Part shown: positions 50,293-57,189 of the stretch, piece after piece | Layout: each line of letters starts with the position of its first letter | Numbering within the stretch: position 1 is the stretch's first letter | DNA from: Chloroflexota bacterium | Lineage (GTDB): Bacteria; Chloroflexota; Anaerolineae; Anaerolineales; Villigracilaceae | Length of the DNA stretch: 64,000 nt | Direction: 5' to 3' | NCBI GenBank assembly: GCA_016235445.1 | Contig: JACRLB010000042.1 | Span: 1 to 64,000, forward strand | Translations under genes and position numbers: made by a program | Notes under the pieces: generated by a model | Database searches by the model: none | Told to the model about the DNA's origin: nothing | What the model saw: the letters and a program-made list of their open reading frames with translations, nothing else

Positions 50293-51396
50293 ATGGTAGT
50301 CTTGATTGCGCTCGCCATTGCTTTTTTCGTCCCCGTTTTATTCCTGTACTATTTAAATAAATTTGACTTGTACAAAACAGGCCAGTTGAAGGGGAACATT
50401 GCCACCCTCGGTTGGGGACTAATTGCGTACATGCTTGCGGCACAGATCAACCCAGCCATGGTCAACACAGGCTGGGTCACATGGGACCAGGTCACCCGCA
50501 TCACCGCCCCGATTATCGAAGAAACCCTCAAAGCCCTTATCCTCATTTACCTCGTCCAGCGCGCAGACTTTAACTACGTGGTGGATGGCGCGCTGTATGG
50601 CTTCGGCGCGGGGATCGGTTTTGCAATCATCGAGAATATCGAATATGTGACTGGCAACCCCGAAATTGCGTTGACGGTTGCAATTGCGCGCGTGTTTTCC
50701 ACCAACCTCGTCCACGCTACGGCAAGCGGGTTGATTGGCACAGCGCTGGCGTATCGCCGGGGCGATTCCACTTGGCGGGGCTGGCTGGCCATAGCGTTTG
50801 GGTATGTCTTTTCCATGTCGATTCACATGATCTTTAATACCATGGTGAGCGCCGGGGCTTTTCTTATTGTCGCGGTCATTTTTGGGTTGACGGGCATGGC
50901 GTCGATCTGGGTTGTGATCAAACGCGGCTTGAATATTCAAAAGGAATGGGTGGGGGAAAAGCTGGGCATGGAAGACCGTGTCACAAAGGAAGAGACGAAG
51001 GCTGTTAAAAAAATCGAGACTTTGGATGAGTTGTTAAAGCCGGTTGCAAAACAATTCGGTGAAGCAAAGGTCCCTGTAGTGAGGGAGATGATCCTCAAGC
51101 AGGCGGAGATTGGGATCAAGCGAAAATTGATCGAGTCGACGCCGAGCGACAGCAAGCGCAGGGAAATCGAATCGATCATCCAACAGCTTGCAAAAGATAT
51201 GGAACTCCTGCGAAAGCAAGCGGGCTTTTATTGTATGATGTTTGTGCGGGCTGTCTATCTCGACCAGGATGGAAAGGTTTGGGGGGCGATCCATGCACGG
51301 GTGACAGAATCAAGCACAGGTCAAAAGGGAGGCGGGTTGTGGGAGCGAGTCAATGAACGGGTGAAGCAATCCCCGTCACAGGATGATACGTCATGA
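50293..51396 (+). CDS. PrsW-family intramembrane protease with C-terminal helical domain
   Basis: 367 residues. Residues 1-215 hold about eight membrane helices with the PrsW motifs: the EE pair in APIIEETLKALIL, FGAGIGFAIIENIEY, and the histidines in VHATASG and SIHMIFN that would bind metal. In Bacillus, PrsW cuts the anti-sigma factor RsiW, and here the gene follows an ECF sigma/anti-sigma pair. A cytoplasmic C-terminal region of about 150 residues, mostly charged helix, is not part of normal PrsW and may receive a signal. It overlaps the cNMP-binding gene by ATGA. Confidence 0.85.
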   Translation: MVVLIALAIAFFVPVLFLYYLNKFDLYKTGQLKGNIATLGWGLIAYMLAAQINPAMVNTGWVTWDQVTRITAPIIEETLKALILIYLVQRADFNYVVDGALYGFGAGIGFAIIENIEYVTGNPEIALTVAIARVFSTNLVHATASGLIGTALAYRRGDSTWRGWLAIAFGYVFSMSIHMIFNTMVSAGAFLIVAVIFGLTGMASIWVVIKRGLNIQKEWVGEKLGMEDRVTKEETKAVKKIETLDELLKPVAKQFGEAKVPVVREMILKQAEIGIKRKLIESTPSDSKRREIESIIQQLAKDMELLRKQAGFYCMMFVRAVYLDQDGKVWGAIHARVTESSTGQKGGGLWERVNERVKQSPSQDDTS

Positions 51397-52127
51397 AGAG
51401 CGATATTCTTAATCAATTACAGAAGACAAGCATGTTCATGAATCTTTCAGAGGAGGCGCTGGCGGATCTTGCGGTTAAGGCTTCCACCCGTACATTGGAA
51501 AAGGATGAGGTTCTGATGCGCAAAGGGGAGCGGGGCGATTCGCTCTTTCTGATTCATGATGGCTGGGTGAAGATCGTGACGGAAGATTCAAAAGGCGATG
51601 AGTTGATCATCAATAAATGTGGGCCGGGCGAAACCATCGGTGAAATGTCTTTGTTGGATGGCAGTCCGCGCTCGGCGACGGTTATCGCATTAACCGCTTC
51701 TGAAGTATTTGAATTGAAGCAGGATGTGTTCGAGGAAATTCTCGACCAGCGTACGGATGTTTCGCTGGCGATTATTCGCAGTTATTCGGAGCGGCTTCGT
51801 TTTGCCACAACGTATATCGAGAAGGCCATTGACTGGTCGCAAAAGACTGCCGAAGGCGATTACTCATTTGTGGAGCAGACTCAGCCGTTGATGAATGACT
51901 CGGCTTCAAACGATGATAAAGCCGCGCAGTTGCTCTCCACTTTTTTTACAATGGTTCGCAGGGTGAAGGAACGCGAAGATGGTTTGAAACAGCAGTTGGA
52001 AAAATTGACGATTGAGATCGACCAGGCGCGCCGCAAGCAGGAGTTCGAAGAGATCACGGGCACGGAATTTTATGCAAACCTGAAAGAGCAGGCCAAAACT
52101 CTGCGCCAGAAACGCGCGCAGGGATGA
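51393..52127 (+). CDS. Cyclic-nucleotide-binding protein with coiled-coil tail, no DNA-binding domain
   Basis: 244 residues. The Crp-type beta-roll spans about 15-130 (LMRKGERGDSLFLIHDGWVKI and the phosphate-binding cassette GETIGEMSLLDGSPRSATV, with the Glu and Arg that bind the cyclic phosphate). Instead of an HTH domain there is a long coiled coil (KEREDGLKQQLEKLTIEIDQARR) ending in EITGTEFYANLKEQA. This tail is shared with the GAF protein at 61168-62067. It therefore signals by protein contact, not by binding promoters. It is coupled to the PrsW-like gene; an adenylyl cyclase lies 1.5 kb downstream. Confidence 0.88.
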   Translation: MKSDILNQLQKTSMFMNLSEEALADLAVKASTRTLEKDEVLMRKGERGDSLFLIHDGWVKIVTEDSKGDELIINKCGPGETIGEMSLLDGSPRSATVIALTASEVFELKQDVFEEILDQRTDVSLAIIRSYSERLRFATTYIEKAIDWSQKTAEGDYSFVEQTQPLMNDSASNDDKAAQLLSTFFTMVRRVKEREDGLKQQLEKLTIEIDQARRKQEFEEITGTEFYANLKEQAKTLRQKRAQG

Positions 52128-52139
52128 ACTCATAAAAGA

Positions 52140-52216
52140 TTTCACCACTGAGCACACAGAGGTCACAGAGAAGACCTTTAAAAACCTCAGTGAACTCCGT
52201 GATCTCTGTGGTAAAA
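52140..52216. repeat. Imperfect palindrome of CACAGAGGT-type units
   Basis: TTCACCACTGAGCACACAGAG...faces CTCCGTGATCTCTGTGGTAAAAG. Left-arm units CACAGAGGT and CACAGAGAA are nine bases apart, as in the related element at 26910-26992. Confidence 0.75.
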
Positions 52217-52248
52217 GAATCTGTCGAATTTAAAAATTTGGAGGCATG

Positions 52249-53034
52249 ATGAATAAAGGCAAAATCGTTTCCATCCATTCGTTTCGCGGCGGGACGGGCA
52301 AATCGAACACGACCGCCAACCTGGCGGCGCAGGTTGCCCTGGCGGGCAAACGCGTGGGCGTGGTGGATACGGATATTCAATCCCCTGGCATTCACGTTCT
52401 GTTTGGCCTCGATGAAAATAAAATGGGCAAGACCATGAATGATTTTCTGCATGGCAAAGCCACCATCCGCGAGATTGGTTTTTCAGTGGGCGAAAACGCT
52501 GTCGGCGGGGAGGGACGCGCAAAACTGGCGGGGCAGAATCTCTGGCTTTTTCCATCCAGCATTCGCGGGCGTGAGATCAGCCAAATCTTGAAGGAAGGAA
52601 TTGACTTTAATCTCCTGAATGAAGGCCTGCAAAAAACGATCACAGAGTTTGACCTGGATTATCTTTTTATAGATACGCACCCCGGCTTGAATGAAGAGAC
52701 TTTGCTTTCGATTGCCACCTCGGATATTTTGATCATCATCCTGCGCCCGGATAACCAGGATTTGCAAGGCACGTCGGTGACGGTGGATATTGCCCGCAGT
52801 TTGGATGTGCCGAATCTTTTGTTGATGGTGAACAAAGCCCTGCCCAAATATGATTTTGTGGAACTCAAAAAAGAGATCGAAGATAAATTCAACGCTCCCG
52901 TTACCGGTGTTCTTCCGCTCTCTTTCGACCTGGCGGATAATGCCAGCAACGATCTTTTCTCACTCCGCTATCCAGACCATGAATGGTCGAAGGCCTTGCG
53001 CGGCGTGGCGGATGCCGTTCTTGCGACAGGTTAG
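52249..53034 (+). CDS. MinD/ParA-like ATPase, copy 2
   Basis: 261 residues, clearly paralogous to the protein at 48212-48967 across its whole length: IVSIHSFRGGTGKSNTTANLA (the same Arg in the deviant Walker A), VVDTDIQSPGIHVLFGLDE, SSIRGREISQILKEG, FIDTHPGLNEETLLS and LRPDNQDLQGTSVTVDIARSLDVP. ATG 52249 is preferred to 52246 because GGAGG then has normal spacing. It is followed by a cysteine-rich small gene and a 124-residue gene on the same strand. ATP-dependent switching of a partner is likely; the cargo is not known. Confidence 0.88.
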   Translation: MNKGKIVSIHSFRGGTGKSNTTANLAAQVALAGKRVGVVDTDIQSPGIHVLFGLDENKMGKTMNDFLHGKATIREIGFSVGENAVGGEGRAKLAGQNLWLFPSSIRGREISQILKEGIDFNLLNEGLQKTITEFDLDYLFIDTHPGLNEETLLSIATSDILIIILRPDNQDLQGTSVTVDIARSLDVPNLLLMVNKALPKYDFVELKKEIEDKFNAPVTGVLPLSFDLADNASNDLFSLRYPDHEWSKALRGVADAVLATG

Positions 53035-53043
53035 GAGGATGCG

Positions 53044-53256
53044 ATGAAATGCTGGCATTGTGAAGAAGCCGCGCGCGCATCGTGCGCTTTCTGCGGGCGT
53101 TTTGTGTGCAAGGATCATGCCGCAACCATGTCCACTTTTATTACGATGTTTGTGGGCGCGAACAACACGCCCAAGGGGCTTGCGGTTGCAAACGTCATCT
53201 GGTGCGGCGAATGTGAACCCCAGCCGGAACCGATCAGTATGCCCGAACTTTATTGA
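53044..53256 (+). CDS. Small zinc-binding (B-box-like) protein
   Basis: 70 residues opening CWHCEEAARASCAFCGRFVCKDHA, a Cys/His series spaced like a B-box or double zinc knuckle, with a final CGEC pair near residue 57. It starts nine bases after the MinD-like stop with AGGAGG upstream, so it is in the same operon. Probably an adaptor that binds protein; the family name is not certain. Confidence 0.7.
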   Translation: MKCWHCEEAARASCAFCGRFVCKDHAATMSTFITMFVGANNTPKGLAVANVIWCGECEPQPEPISMPELY

Positions 53257-53271
53257 GATGGAGAGGTCGCC

Positions 53272-53646
53272 ATGCCTGGAGTCTTCGATCGGTTAAATAA
53301 AGAGATAAAAGATAAACAGCAGGAGGGCGGTATTACGCCACTCGATCTTGCTGACCTGCCGCCTGCCTTGCGAAAGATCATGCGCTTGATGCTGCGCGAA
53401 TTGCAGATGACCTATCCGCGCTTGTGTGAGGCTGTTGATGAAATGCCCGAACAAGACCGCCTCACCCCTGACGGGTTGGATGATTCTCTTTCAATGTTGA
53501 CTCAACAATTCTGGCTGATTCGAATCGGCGAAGGGGAGAAGGCCATTTACAAAGTGAACCTGCGCCGCAAAGAGGGCAGTAAACTTTCGGCTGGCATCTG
53601 GTCTGCGCTGGATGCGAAATTGAAAGACAGACCCAAAGATAAATGA
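53272..53646 (+). CDS. Small helical protein downstream of the MinD-like ATPase
   Basis: 124 residues. ALRKIMRLMLRELQMTYPRLCEAVDE and DGLDDSLSMLTQQFWLIRIGEG have the spacing of a winged-helix unit (helix, helix, recognition helix, two-strand wing) with a basic tail. The sequence is not alignable by eye with the 110-residue gene beside the first MinD-like ATPase, but size, fold guess and position are alike. It is the last gene of this operon, ending at a perfect terminator. Confidence 0.65.
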   Translation: MPGVFDRLNKEIKDKQQEGGITPLDLADLPPALRKIMRLMLRELQMTYPRLCEAVDEMPEQDRLTPDGLDDSLSMLTQQFWLIRIGEGEKAIYKVNLRRKEGSKLSAGIWSALDAKLKDRPKDK

Positions 53647-53648
53647 AA

Positions 53649-53680
53649 AAACAACGACGGGCGAAAGCCCGTCGTTGTTT
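53649..53680. terminator. Bidirectional terminator
   Basis: AAACAACGACGGGC-GAAA-GCCCGTCGTTGTTT: a perfect 14-bp stem with a GAAA tetraloop, with A-run and T-run on the two sides. It serves both the MinD-like operon and the cyclase gene that converges on it. Confidence 0.92.
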
Positions 53681-55229
53681 AGCTGTCCTTCTTTTGTTCC
53701 ATTAGTTCAAATAACTGCATCGGCTGGCTTTTCCCCTTAAGAGGAACTTCGCCAAGCGGCTTGCATTCATATTTTTCCTGGATCGCCCCCTGCACCCGCT
53801 CTGAAACGATGATCTGGTTCTTTTCAGCGCGGTTCATCAAACGCGCCGCCGTGTTGACCGTATCCCCCAGCACGTTGTACTCCCGCCGCCCACGCGGTTC
53901 GCCGATCTCAGCCACGAAGGCCGGGCCGGAATTAATCCCGATCTGGCAGTAAATATCTGGTTGCACATTCCCAATGGTGGGAGCTTTTTGGTTGATGGTT
54001 TTTATCACTTCGCGAATGGCAAGCGCCGCAGAGGCCGCCCGCAGTTCGTCATTGGTGTGGGCGTTTGGCACACCGAAATAGATGACAATATCGGAACCAG
54101 CCAGATGATAGGTGACCTTTTTCAACACGCCGCCCCGCGATTCCACTGCGGCATTGATGAGCGAAAACGCGCGCGAAAAGTGAAGCGCAAGTTTGGTTTC
54201 TTCACCGGGCAGGGCGCGGTCCGCAGATTCGGGCAGGCCGATGAAGTTGACGAACATGATGGTGGGTTGTGGGAAATCAGGCGGAATTTTCCTATCCGCT
54301 GCGCTTTCCACCAGCAGGGACAGAACAGGTGAGGGAATGTAGCTTGCCATCGGCTCGATGGTGTTGAGTAAGTCCATGATGTTGAGCAGTACTTCGTTCT
54401 TGTCGCGTGTGAGTAAAACATTGGACGCCATGCGCCGTCCCACGGGGGTGATTTCGTACTCTCCGAGTTTGTCGTCGGAAAGATCGTCGATCACCAGGAA
54501 GTATCCCGGGGTACCGTCTTCAAAACGAAAATCAGCCGCGATCCGTTCATACGCTTTTTGAGATAAATTCACGCGTTCATTGCGGCCGTTGCTTTCGGTC
54601 AATTTGGCTTGCTGTACATCTTTGCCCAGTAGAACGTGCTCCATGCGTCTGGGCGTGCCAATATCCGCGGTGAGGAATCTGCCGCTGTGAATCCCGATGC
54701 GCATTTTCAAATTGACAATGCCCGCCGGGGTTTCGATCTCTGCAAATTGTTTCATGGCTCTTTGCATTCGCAGTCCGGCTCGTATGGCGCGGGAGATGTC
54801 GTTGTGCTTTTCAGTCTTTCGGAAGACAACGAGCATGGCGTCGCCGGTGAATTCAACCAGTTCCCCGCCGGACTTGCTGATCACGCCGATCATTTCCGAA
54901 AAATATTTTGTCAGTTGTTTTAGCAGGTTTTCCGCGCCATCGCGCCCCTTGGATGCGTTCGCTTCCATCAGTTTTGTAAAGCCAGCCAGGTCTGTGAACA
55001 TCATCGTCCCATACTGCCATTCGGTTCTCACATCGCCCGGCTTTAGTTTGTTGATCGAAATCTGCCGCGAGGTGTAATCGAGCAATATGCGCTGTAACGT
55101 CCGCAAGTGTTTGTGGACATCGATCATGATTTCCACAGAGGGGTTGCCCCACATGGAGGCATACATCTCTGCAGGGAGCAAATACCGCAAGCGGCTTTCA
55201 ATCGAAGTAAGCGGCGACTCGGGAAGCAT
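53679..55229 (-). CDS. Tandem-domain class III adenylyl/guanylyl cyclase (soluble, sAC-like)
   Basis: 516 residues with two cyclase domains in one chain, about 70-245 and 320-500, and no membrane helix. Domain 1 has both metal-binding Asp residues (MFTDLAGFT; VEFTGDAMLVVF) but lacks the catalytic Asn/Arg pair (LLGKDVQQAKL). Domain 2 lacks the first Asp (MFVNFIGL) but has the Asn and Arg (VLGDTVNTAARLMN). The halves should form one composite active site, as in mammalian C1/C2 cyclases. The expected product is cAMP; the adenine-selecting pair is not fully standard (KKVTYHL; YNVLGD). A -10 box seven bases before ATG suggests a leaderless mRNA. Confidence 0.88.
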   Translation of the reverse strand: MLPESPLTSIESRLRYLLPAEMYASMWGNPSVEIMIDVHKHLRTLQRILLDYTSRQISINKLKPGDVRTEWQYGTMMFTDLAGFTKLMEANASKGRDGAENLLKQLTKYFSEMIGVISKSGGELVEFTGDAMLVVFRKTEKHNDISRAIRAGLRMQRAMKQFAEIETPAGIVNLKMRIGIHSGRFLTADIGTPRRMEHVLLGKDVQQAKLTESNGRNERVNLSQKAYERIAADFRFEDGTPGYFLVIDDLSDDKLGEYEITPVGRRMASNVLLTRDKNEVLLNIMDLLNTIEPMASYIPSPVLSLLVESAADRKIPPDFPQPTIMFVNFIGLPESADRALPGEETKLALHFSRAFSLINAAVESRGGVLKKVTYHLAGSDIVIYFGVPNAHTNDELRAASAALAIREVIKTINQKAPTIGNVQPDIYCQIGINSGPAFVAEIGEPRGRREYNVLGDTVNTAARLMNRAEKNQIIVSERVQGAIQEKYECKPLGEVPLKGKSQPMQLFELMEQKKDS

Positions 55230-55236
55230 GGATAAA

Positions 55237-55242
55237 ATTATA
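55237..55242 (-). promoter_or_regulatory. -10 box for leaderless cyclase gene
   Basis: TATAAT on the minus strand, seven bases before the ATG at 55229. Confidence 0.5.
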
Positions 55243-55313
55243 CTTGAATAACTTCCCTTGAAAATTCAATTTGATAGGTAGTGTGTGCGCAAACCTTGCC
55301 AGGTAATCTGCTC

Positions 55314-55335
55314 CCTGCGCCGTCCTCGGCGCAGG
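55314..55335. other. GC-rich hairpin between cyclase and cupin genes
   Basis: CCTGCGCC and GGCGCAGG form a perfect 8-bp stem with a six-base loop. There is no T-run. The surrounding CTCGCTCCGCTTCGGGGACGGCG is typical REP sequence. Confidence 0.5.
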
Positions 55336-55396
55336 ATTTCCTCGCACACCTGCCCTCCCACTCGCTCCGCTTCGGGGACGGCGCTTTGAGCTTGGT

Positions 55397-55978
55397 TTAT
55401 TCGCCCACATACTGCGGATGGATTGCCTTATACCCCAGCATTTCACCGAGCAAGCCCAGCGTAGCGCCGAGTACTTTTTGCATCGTCATGGATGGACTCG
55501 CCACATAATTCCCGTGTTTGATGGCTGTTCGGATGGTTGCAGATTGAAACAATAATTTTGCAAATCCCTTGTAACGGACGCCGTCACGGGCCATGCCTGT
55601 GCGTGTTGCAAAAATCCCCAGAATATCCTGCACCGCGGCGGGATTCGCTTTCTCAAAGTGATTCCGCTGACGATAGACAAGTTCATCGTCATTGGCATTC
55701 CACGGGTGGACGTGGAAGTGATTCGGTTCCACCACAAAGGACTCGCCTGCCTTCGCGGTTTTTTCAACCCCATCGAGTTTGTATTTGGCGGTGCCTTTGA
55801 TGATCTCAAAAGTTTCCGTCCATGTTTGGTGGAGATGTTCCCCAAGATCGGAACCGACTTTGGAATAGCGGGTGACCTCCAACAGCCAGCCCATGCCGTT
55901 TGTCTCTGCGTCACTTTCTAAAACCACTGTTTTGGTCCTGGTGGCGGGATGTTCAAAAGTAAACCCTGCTCGTATCAT
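55397..55978 (-). CDS. Cupin-domain protein
   Basis: 193 residues. The beta-barrel core shows the two cupin motifs: GEHLHQTWTETFEIIKGTAKYKLDG (with His-x-His and the later Glu) and the second with HFHVHPWNAND. The C-terminal third (ATLGLLGEMLGYKAIHPQYV) is helical. A metal site is likely, function unknown; many relatives are small oxygenases, isomerases or sensors. A CCAAGGAG site precedes the start. It stands alone. Confidence 0.8.
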   Translation of the reverse strand: MIRAGFTFEHPATRTKTVVLESDAETNGMGWLLEVTRYSKVGSDLGEHLHQTWTETFEIIKGTAKYKLDGVEKTAKAGESFVVEPNHFHVHPWNANDDELVYRQRNHFEKANPAAVQDILGIFATRTGMARDGVRYKGFAKLLFQSATIRTAIKHGNYVASPSMTMQKVLGATLGLLGEMLGYKAIHPQYVGE

Positions 55979-56056
55979 GTTGAATGCTCCTTGGTTGGTA
56001 AATTTTTGCAGGAATTATACTTTCACACGTTCATTGGGGTGTAATAATCTTTTCTC

Positions 56057-56154
56057 TATCGTACACGCAAACCCTAAAGGTCTCCTTTTCCTCGCAGATT
56101 CCTGATACACCGAAAAGACCTTTAGGGTTTCTTTGCGAGGAAAATGTACGGTAG
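56057..56154. repeat. Nested palindrome with AAACCCTAAAGGTCT arms
   Basis: Outer arms CTATCGTACA and TGTACGGTAG; inner arms AAACCCTAAAGGTCT (56069-56083) and AGACCTTTAGGGTTT (56116-56130). The inner arms match the ftsZ terminator stem. Confidence 0.75.
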
Positions 56155-56174
56155 CGAAATAATCTTTAGAATCA

Positions 56175-56208
56175 AAAACGGGACTGTGTTTGTTCACAGT
56201 CCCGTTTT
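56175..56208 (-). terminator. Terminator of the HEPN/MNT operon
   Basis: AAAACGGGACTGTG and CACAGTCCCGTTTT form a perfect 14-bp stem with a six-base loop, located after the HEPN-like stop. Confidence 0.85.
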
Positions 56209-56233
56209 GTGTTTAGTTTTTACATCAGCGCAA

Positions 56234-56632
56234 TCAACTCGCCAGTTTTTTCTCTATAGCGTTTAACCAAATCTCGAAAACACCGACGTAATCTTCGATT
56301 TGATGATAAATTGTCATCGCAATCTTTTCGTTATACGTATGGACTGTCATATTGCGAGCGTCGCACATTTGCAATGCAAGTTTTGAAGTAGCTTCATCAA
56401 ACAAACCAGCCTGCCAGCTTGCGCGCACAACGCCTTTTGGTGAATTAACCGACACTCCTTCAACTTCAGCCAGATAGAGTTGCGCGGTTTTCCATGTCGC
56501 TTCAAAGGTGTATTCGAATCTTTGAATTGTTGCATCCCGTTCAATGAGCGAAAGTTCGGGTTTGTTGGTCAACTCTTGCAAAGTGGACAATGCTTTTCGG
56601 GCAACTTGTGCGCGTTCTTTTATTCTTTCCAT
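56234..56632 (-). CDS. HEPN-like nucleotidyltransferase substrate-binding protein (HI0074 type)
   Basis: 132 residues, all-helical. RFEYTFEATWKTAQLYLAEVEGV and the later NMTVHTYNEKIAMTIYHQI match the HI0074/KNTase C-terminal-like family; the R/NxxxxH-type motif of HEPN toxins appears as RNMTVH. It overlaps the upstream MNT gene by 13 bp. Such pairs act as toxin-antitoxin modules in which the nucleotidyltransferase adenylylates the HEPN partner. Toxin activity here is by analogy. Confidence 0.85.
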   Translation of the reverse strand: MERIKERAQVARKALSTLQELTNKPELSLIERDATIQRFEYTFEATWKTAQLYLAEVEGVSVNSPKGVVRASWQAGLFDEATSKLALQMCDARNMTVHTYNEKIAMTIYHQIEDYVGVFEIWLNAIEKKLAS

Positions 56633-56925
56633 AGAATGCCTTCCCTTTCCACGCGTTGGAGAAAAACATCGTCTGACATGGACAAATCCACCATATCCAC
56701 TTCGCGGAGAATGTTACTTTCATCCAGCTTTTCTTGAATTTCAGAAATGATATGAATTGGCAGAGGTTCGAGCGGCAAAATGGCAACGTCAATATCTGAG
56801 TACAACCGCGCTTTGCCAGTTGCCTGTGAGCCAAATAAATAGACTTTTGCTCGAAAGGCTTTTAATTGTTCAAGCACGATTTCTTTCGTGGCTTCAAGGT
56901 CATGGGTTAAGACAGGAGTAACCAT
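56620..56925 (-). CDS. MNT-type minimal nucleotidyltransferase (antitoxin)
   Basis: 101 residues with the minimal nucleotidyltransferase core: VYLFGSQATGKARLYSDIDVAI (GSx9-11DxD) and the third carboxylate in EVDMVDLS. It is the usual partner of HI0074/HEPN proteins. The overlap with the next gene indicates coupled translation. A TATAAT box seven bases before the ATG implies a leaderless transcript. Confidence 0.88.
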   Translation of the reverse strand: MVTPVLTHDLEATKEIVLEQLKAFRAKVYLFGSQATGKARLYSDIDVAILPLEPLPIHIISEIQEKLDESNILREVDMVDLSMSDDVFLQRVEREGILWKE

Positions 56926-56932
56926 TGGATAT

Positions 56933-56938
56933 ATTATA
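56933..56938 (-). promoter_or_regulatory. -10 box for leaderless MNT gene
   Basis: TATAAT on the minus strand ends seven bases before the ATG at 56925. Confidence 0.5.
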
Positions 56939-56948
56939 CCGAATTAAC

Positions 56949-57022
56949 ACCCTCACCCTGCCCTCTTCCAGCGGGAGAGGGGGAGTCGTCCCGACGAAAA
57001 GCCGTCACAATCGGGGTGAGGT
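56949..57022. repeat. CCTCACCCT...GGGGTGAGG palindrome, subfamily copy 1
   Basis: CCCTCACCCTGCCCT...CAGCGGGAGAGG...AGTCGTCC...AAAAGCCG...AATCGGGGTGAGG. About 74 bp; a sister copy is at 57848-57919, one on each side of the DUF3800 unit. Confidence 0.75.
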
Positions 57023-57049
57023 CGCCCTTCACCCACACTCCCGTTTTTG
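57023..57049. repeat. 27-bp direct repeat, left copy
   Basis: CGCCCTTCACCCACACTCC followed by CGTTTTTG. It is identical to 58042-58068; the two copies bracket the DUF3800 gene and its RNA. Confidence 0.8.
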
Positions 57050-57089
57050 ATTTGGACATATACCTGCAACAGATGTTATAATGCACTTA

Positions 57090-57189
57090 TCAATAAAACG
57101 GTTCGACCGTTTTACCCGCCCCCGACGACAAGGTAGCCACATGAGGCTGTCTTCTCAAGCAAGACTTGAGATAGTCGGGGGTGTTTTAT
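57090..57189 (-). ncRNA. Candidate structured RNA downstream of the DUF3800 gene
   Basis: Begins at the DUF3800 stop codon on the minus strand. The outer stem CCCCCGAC (minus strand of 57174-57181) pairs with GTCGGGGG (57119-57126). Inside are two hairpins: TCTCAAG/CTTGAGA (7 bp) and AGCC/GGCT. Together they give a three-way junction. A terminator hairpin (57095-57113) follows. Structured RNAs associated with DUF3800 genes have been described from comparative work. I infer this is one of that kind or a new one; no covariance test was possible. Confidence 0.55.
57095..57113. terminator. Symmetric terminator hairpin
   Basis: AAAACGGT-TCG-ACCGTTTT: a perfect 8-bp stem with a three-base loop and Ts on either strand. 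On the minus strand it ends the DUF3800-RNA transcript. Confidence 0.75.

Noticed and set aside
51393-52127. Family 2 encapsulin-type cargo or shell with a cNMP domain
   Set aside because: The protein is only 244 residues, with a beta-roll and a coiled coil; there is no HK97-fold region and no cargo enzyme beside it.
57095-57113. GGTTCGACC looked like a tRNA T-loop
   Set aside because: No acceptor, anticodon or D arms can be drawn around it. It is a short symmetric terminator hairpin.
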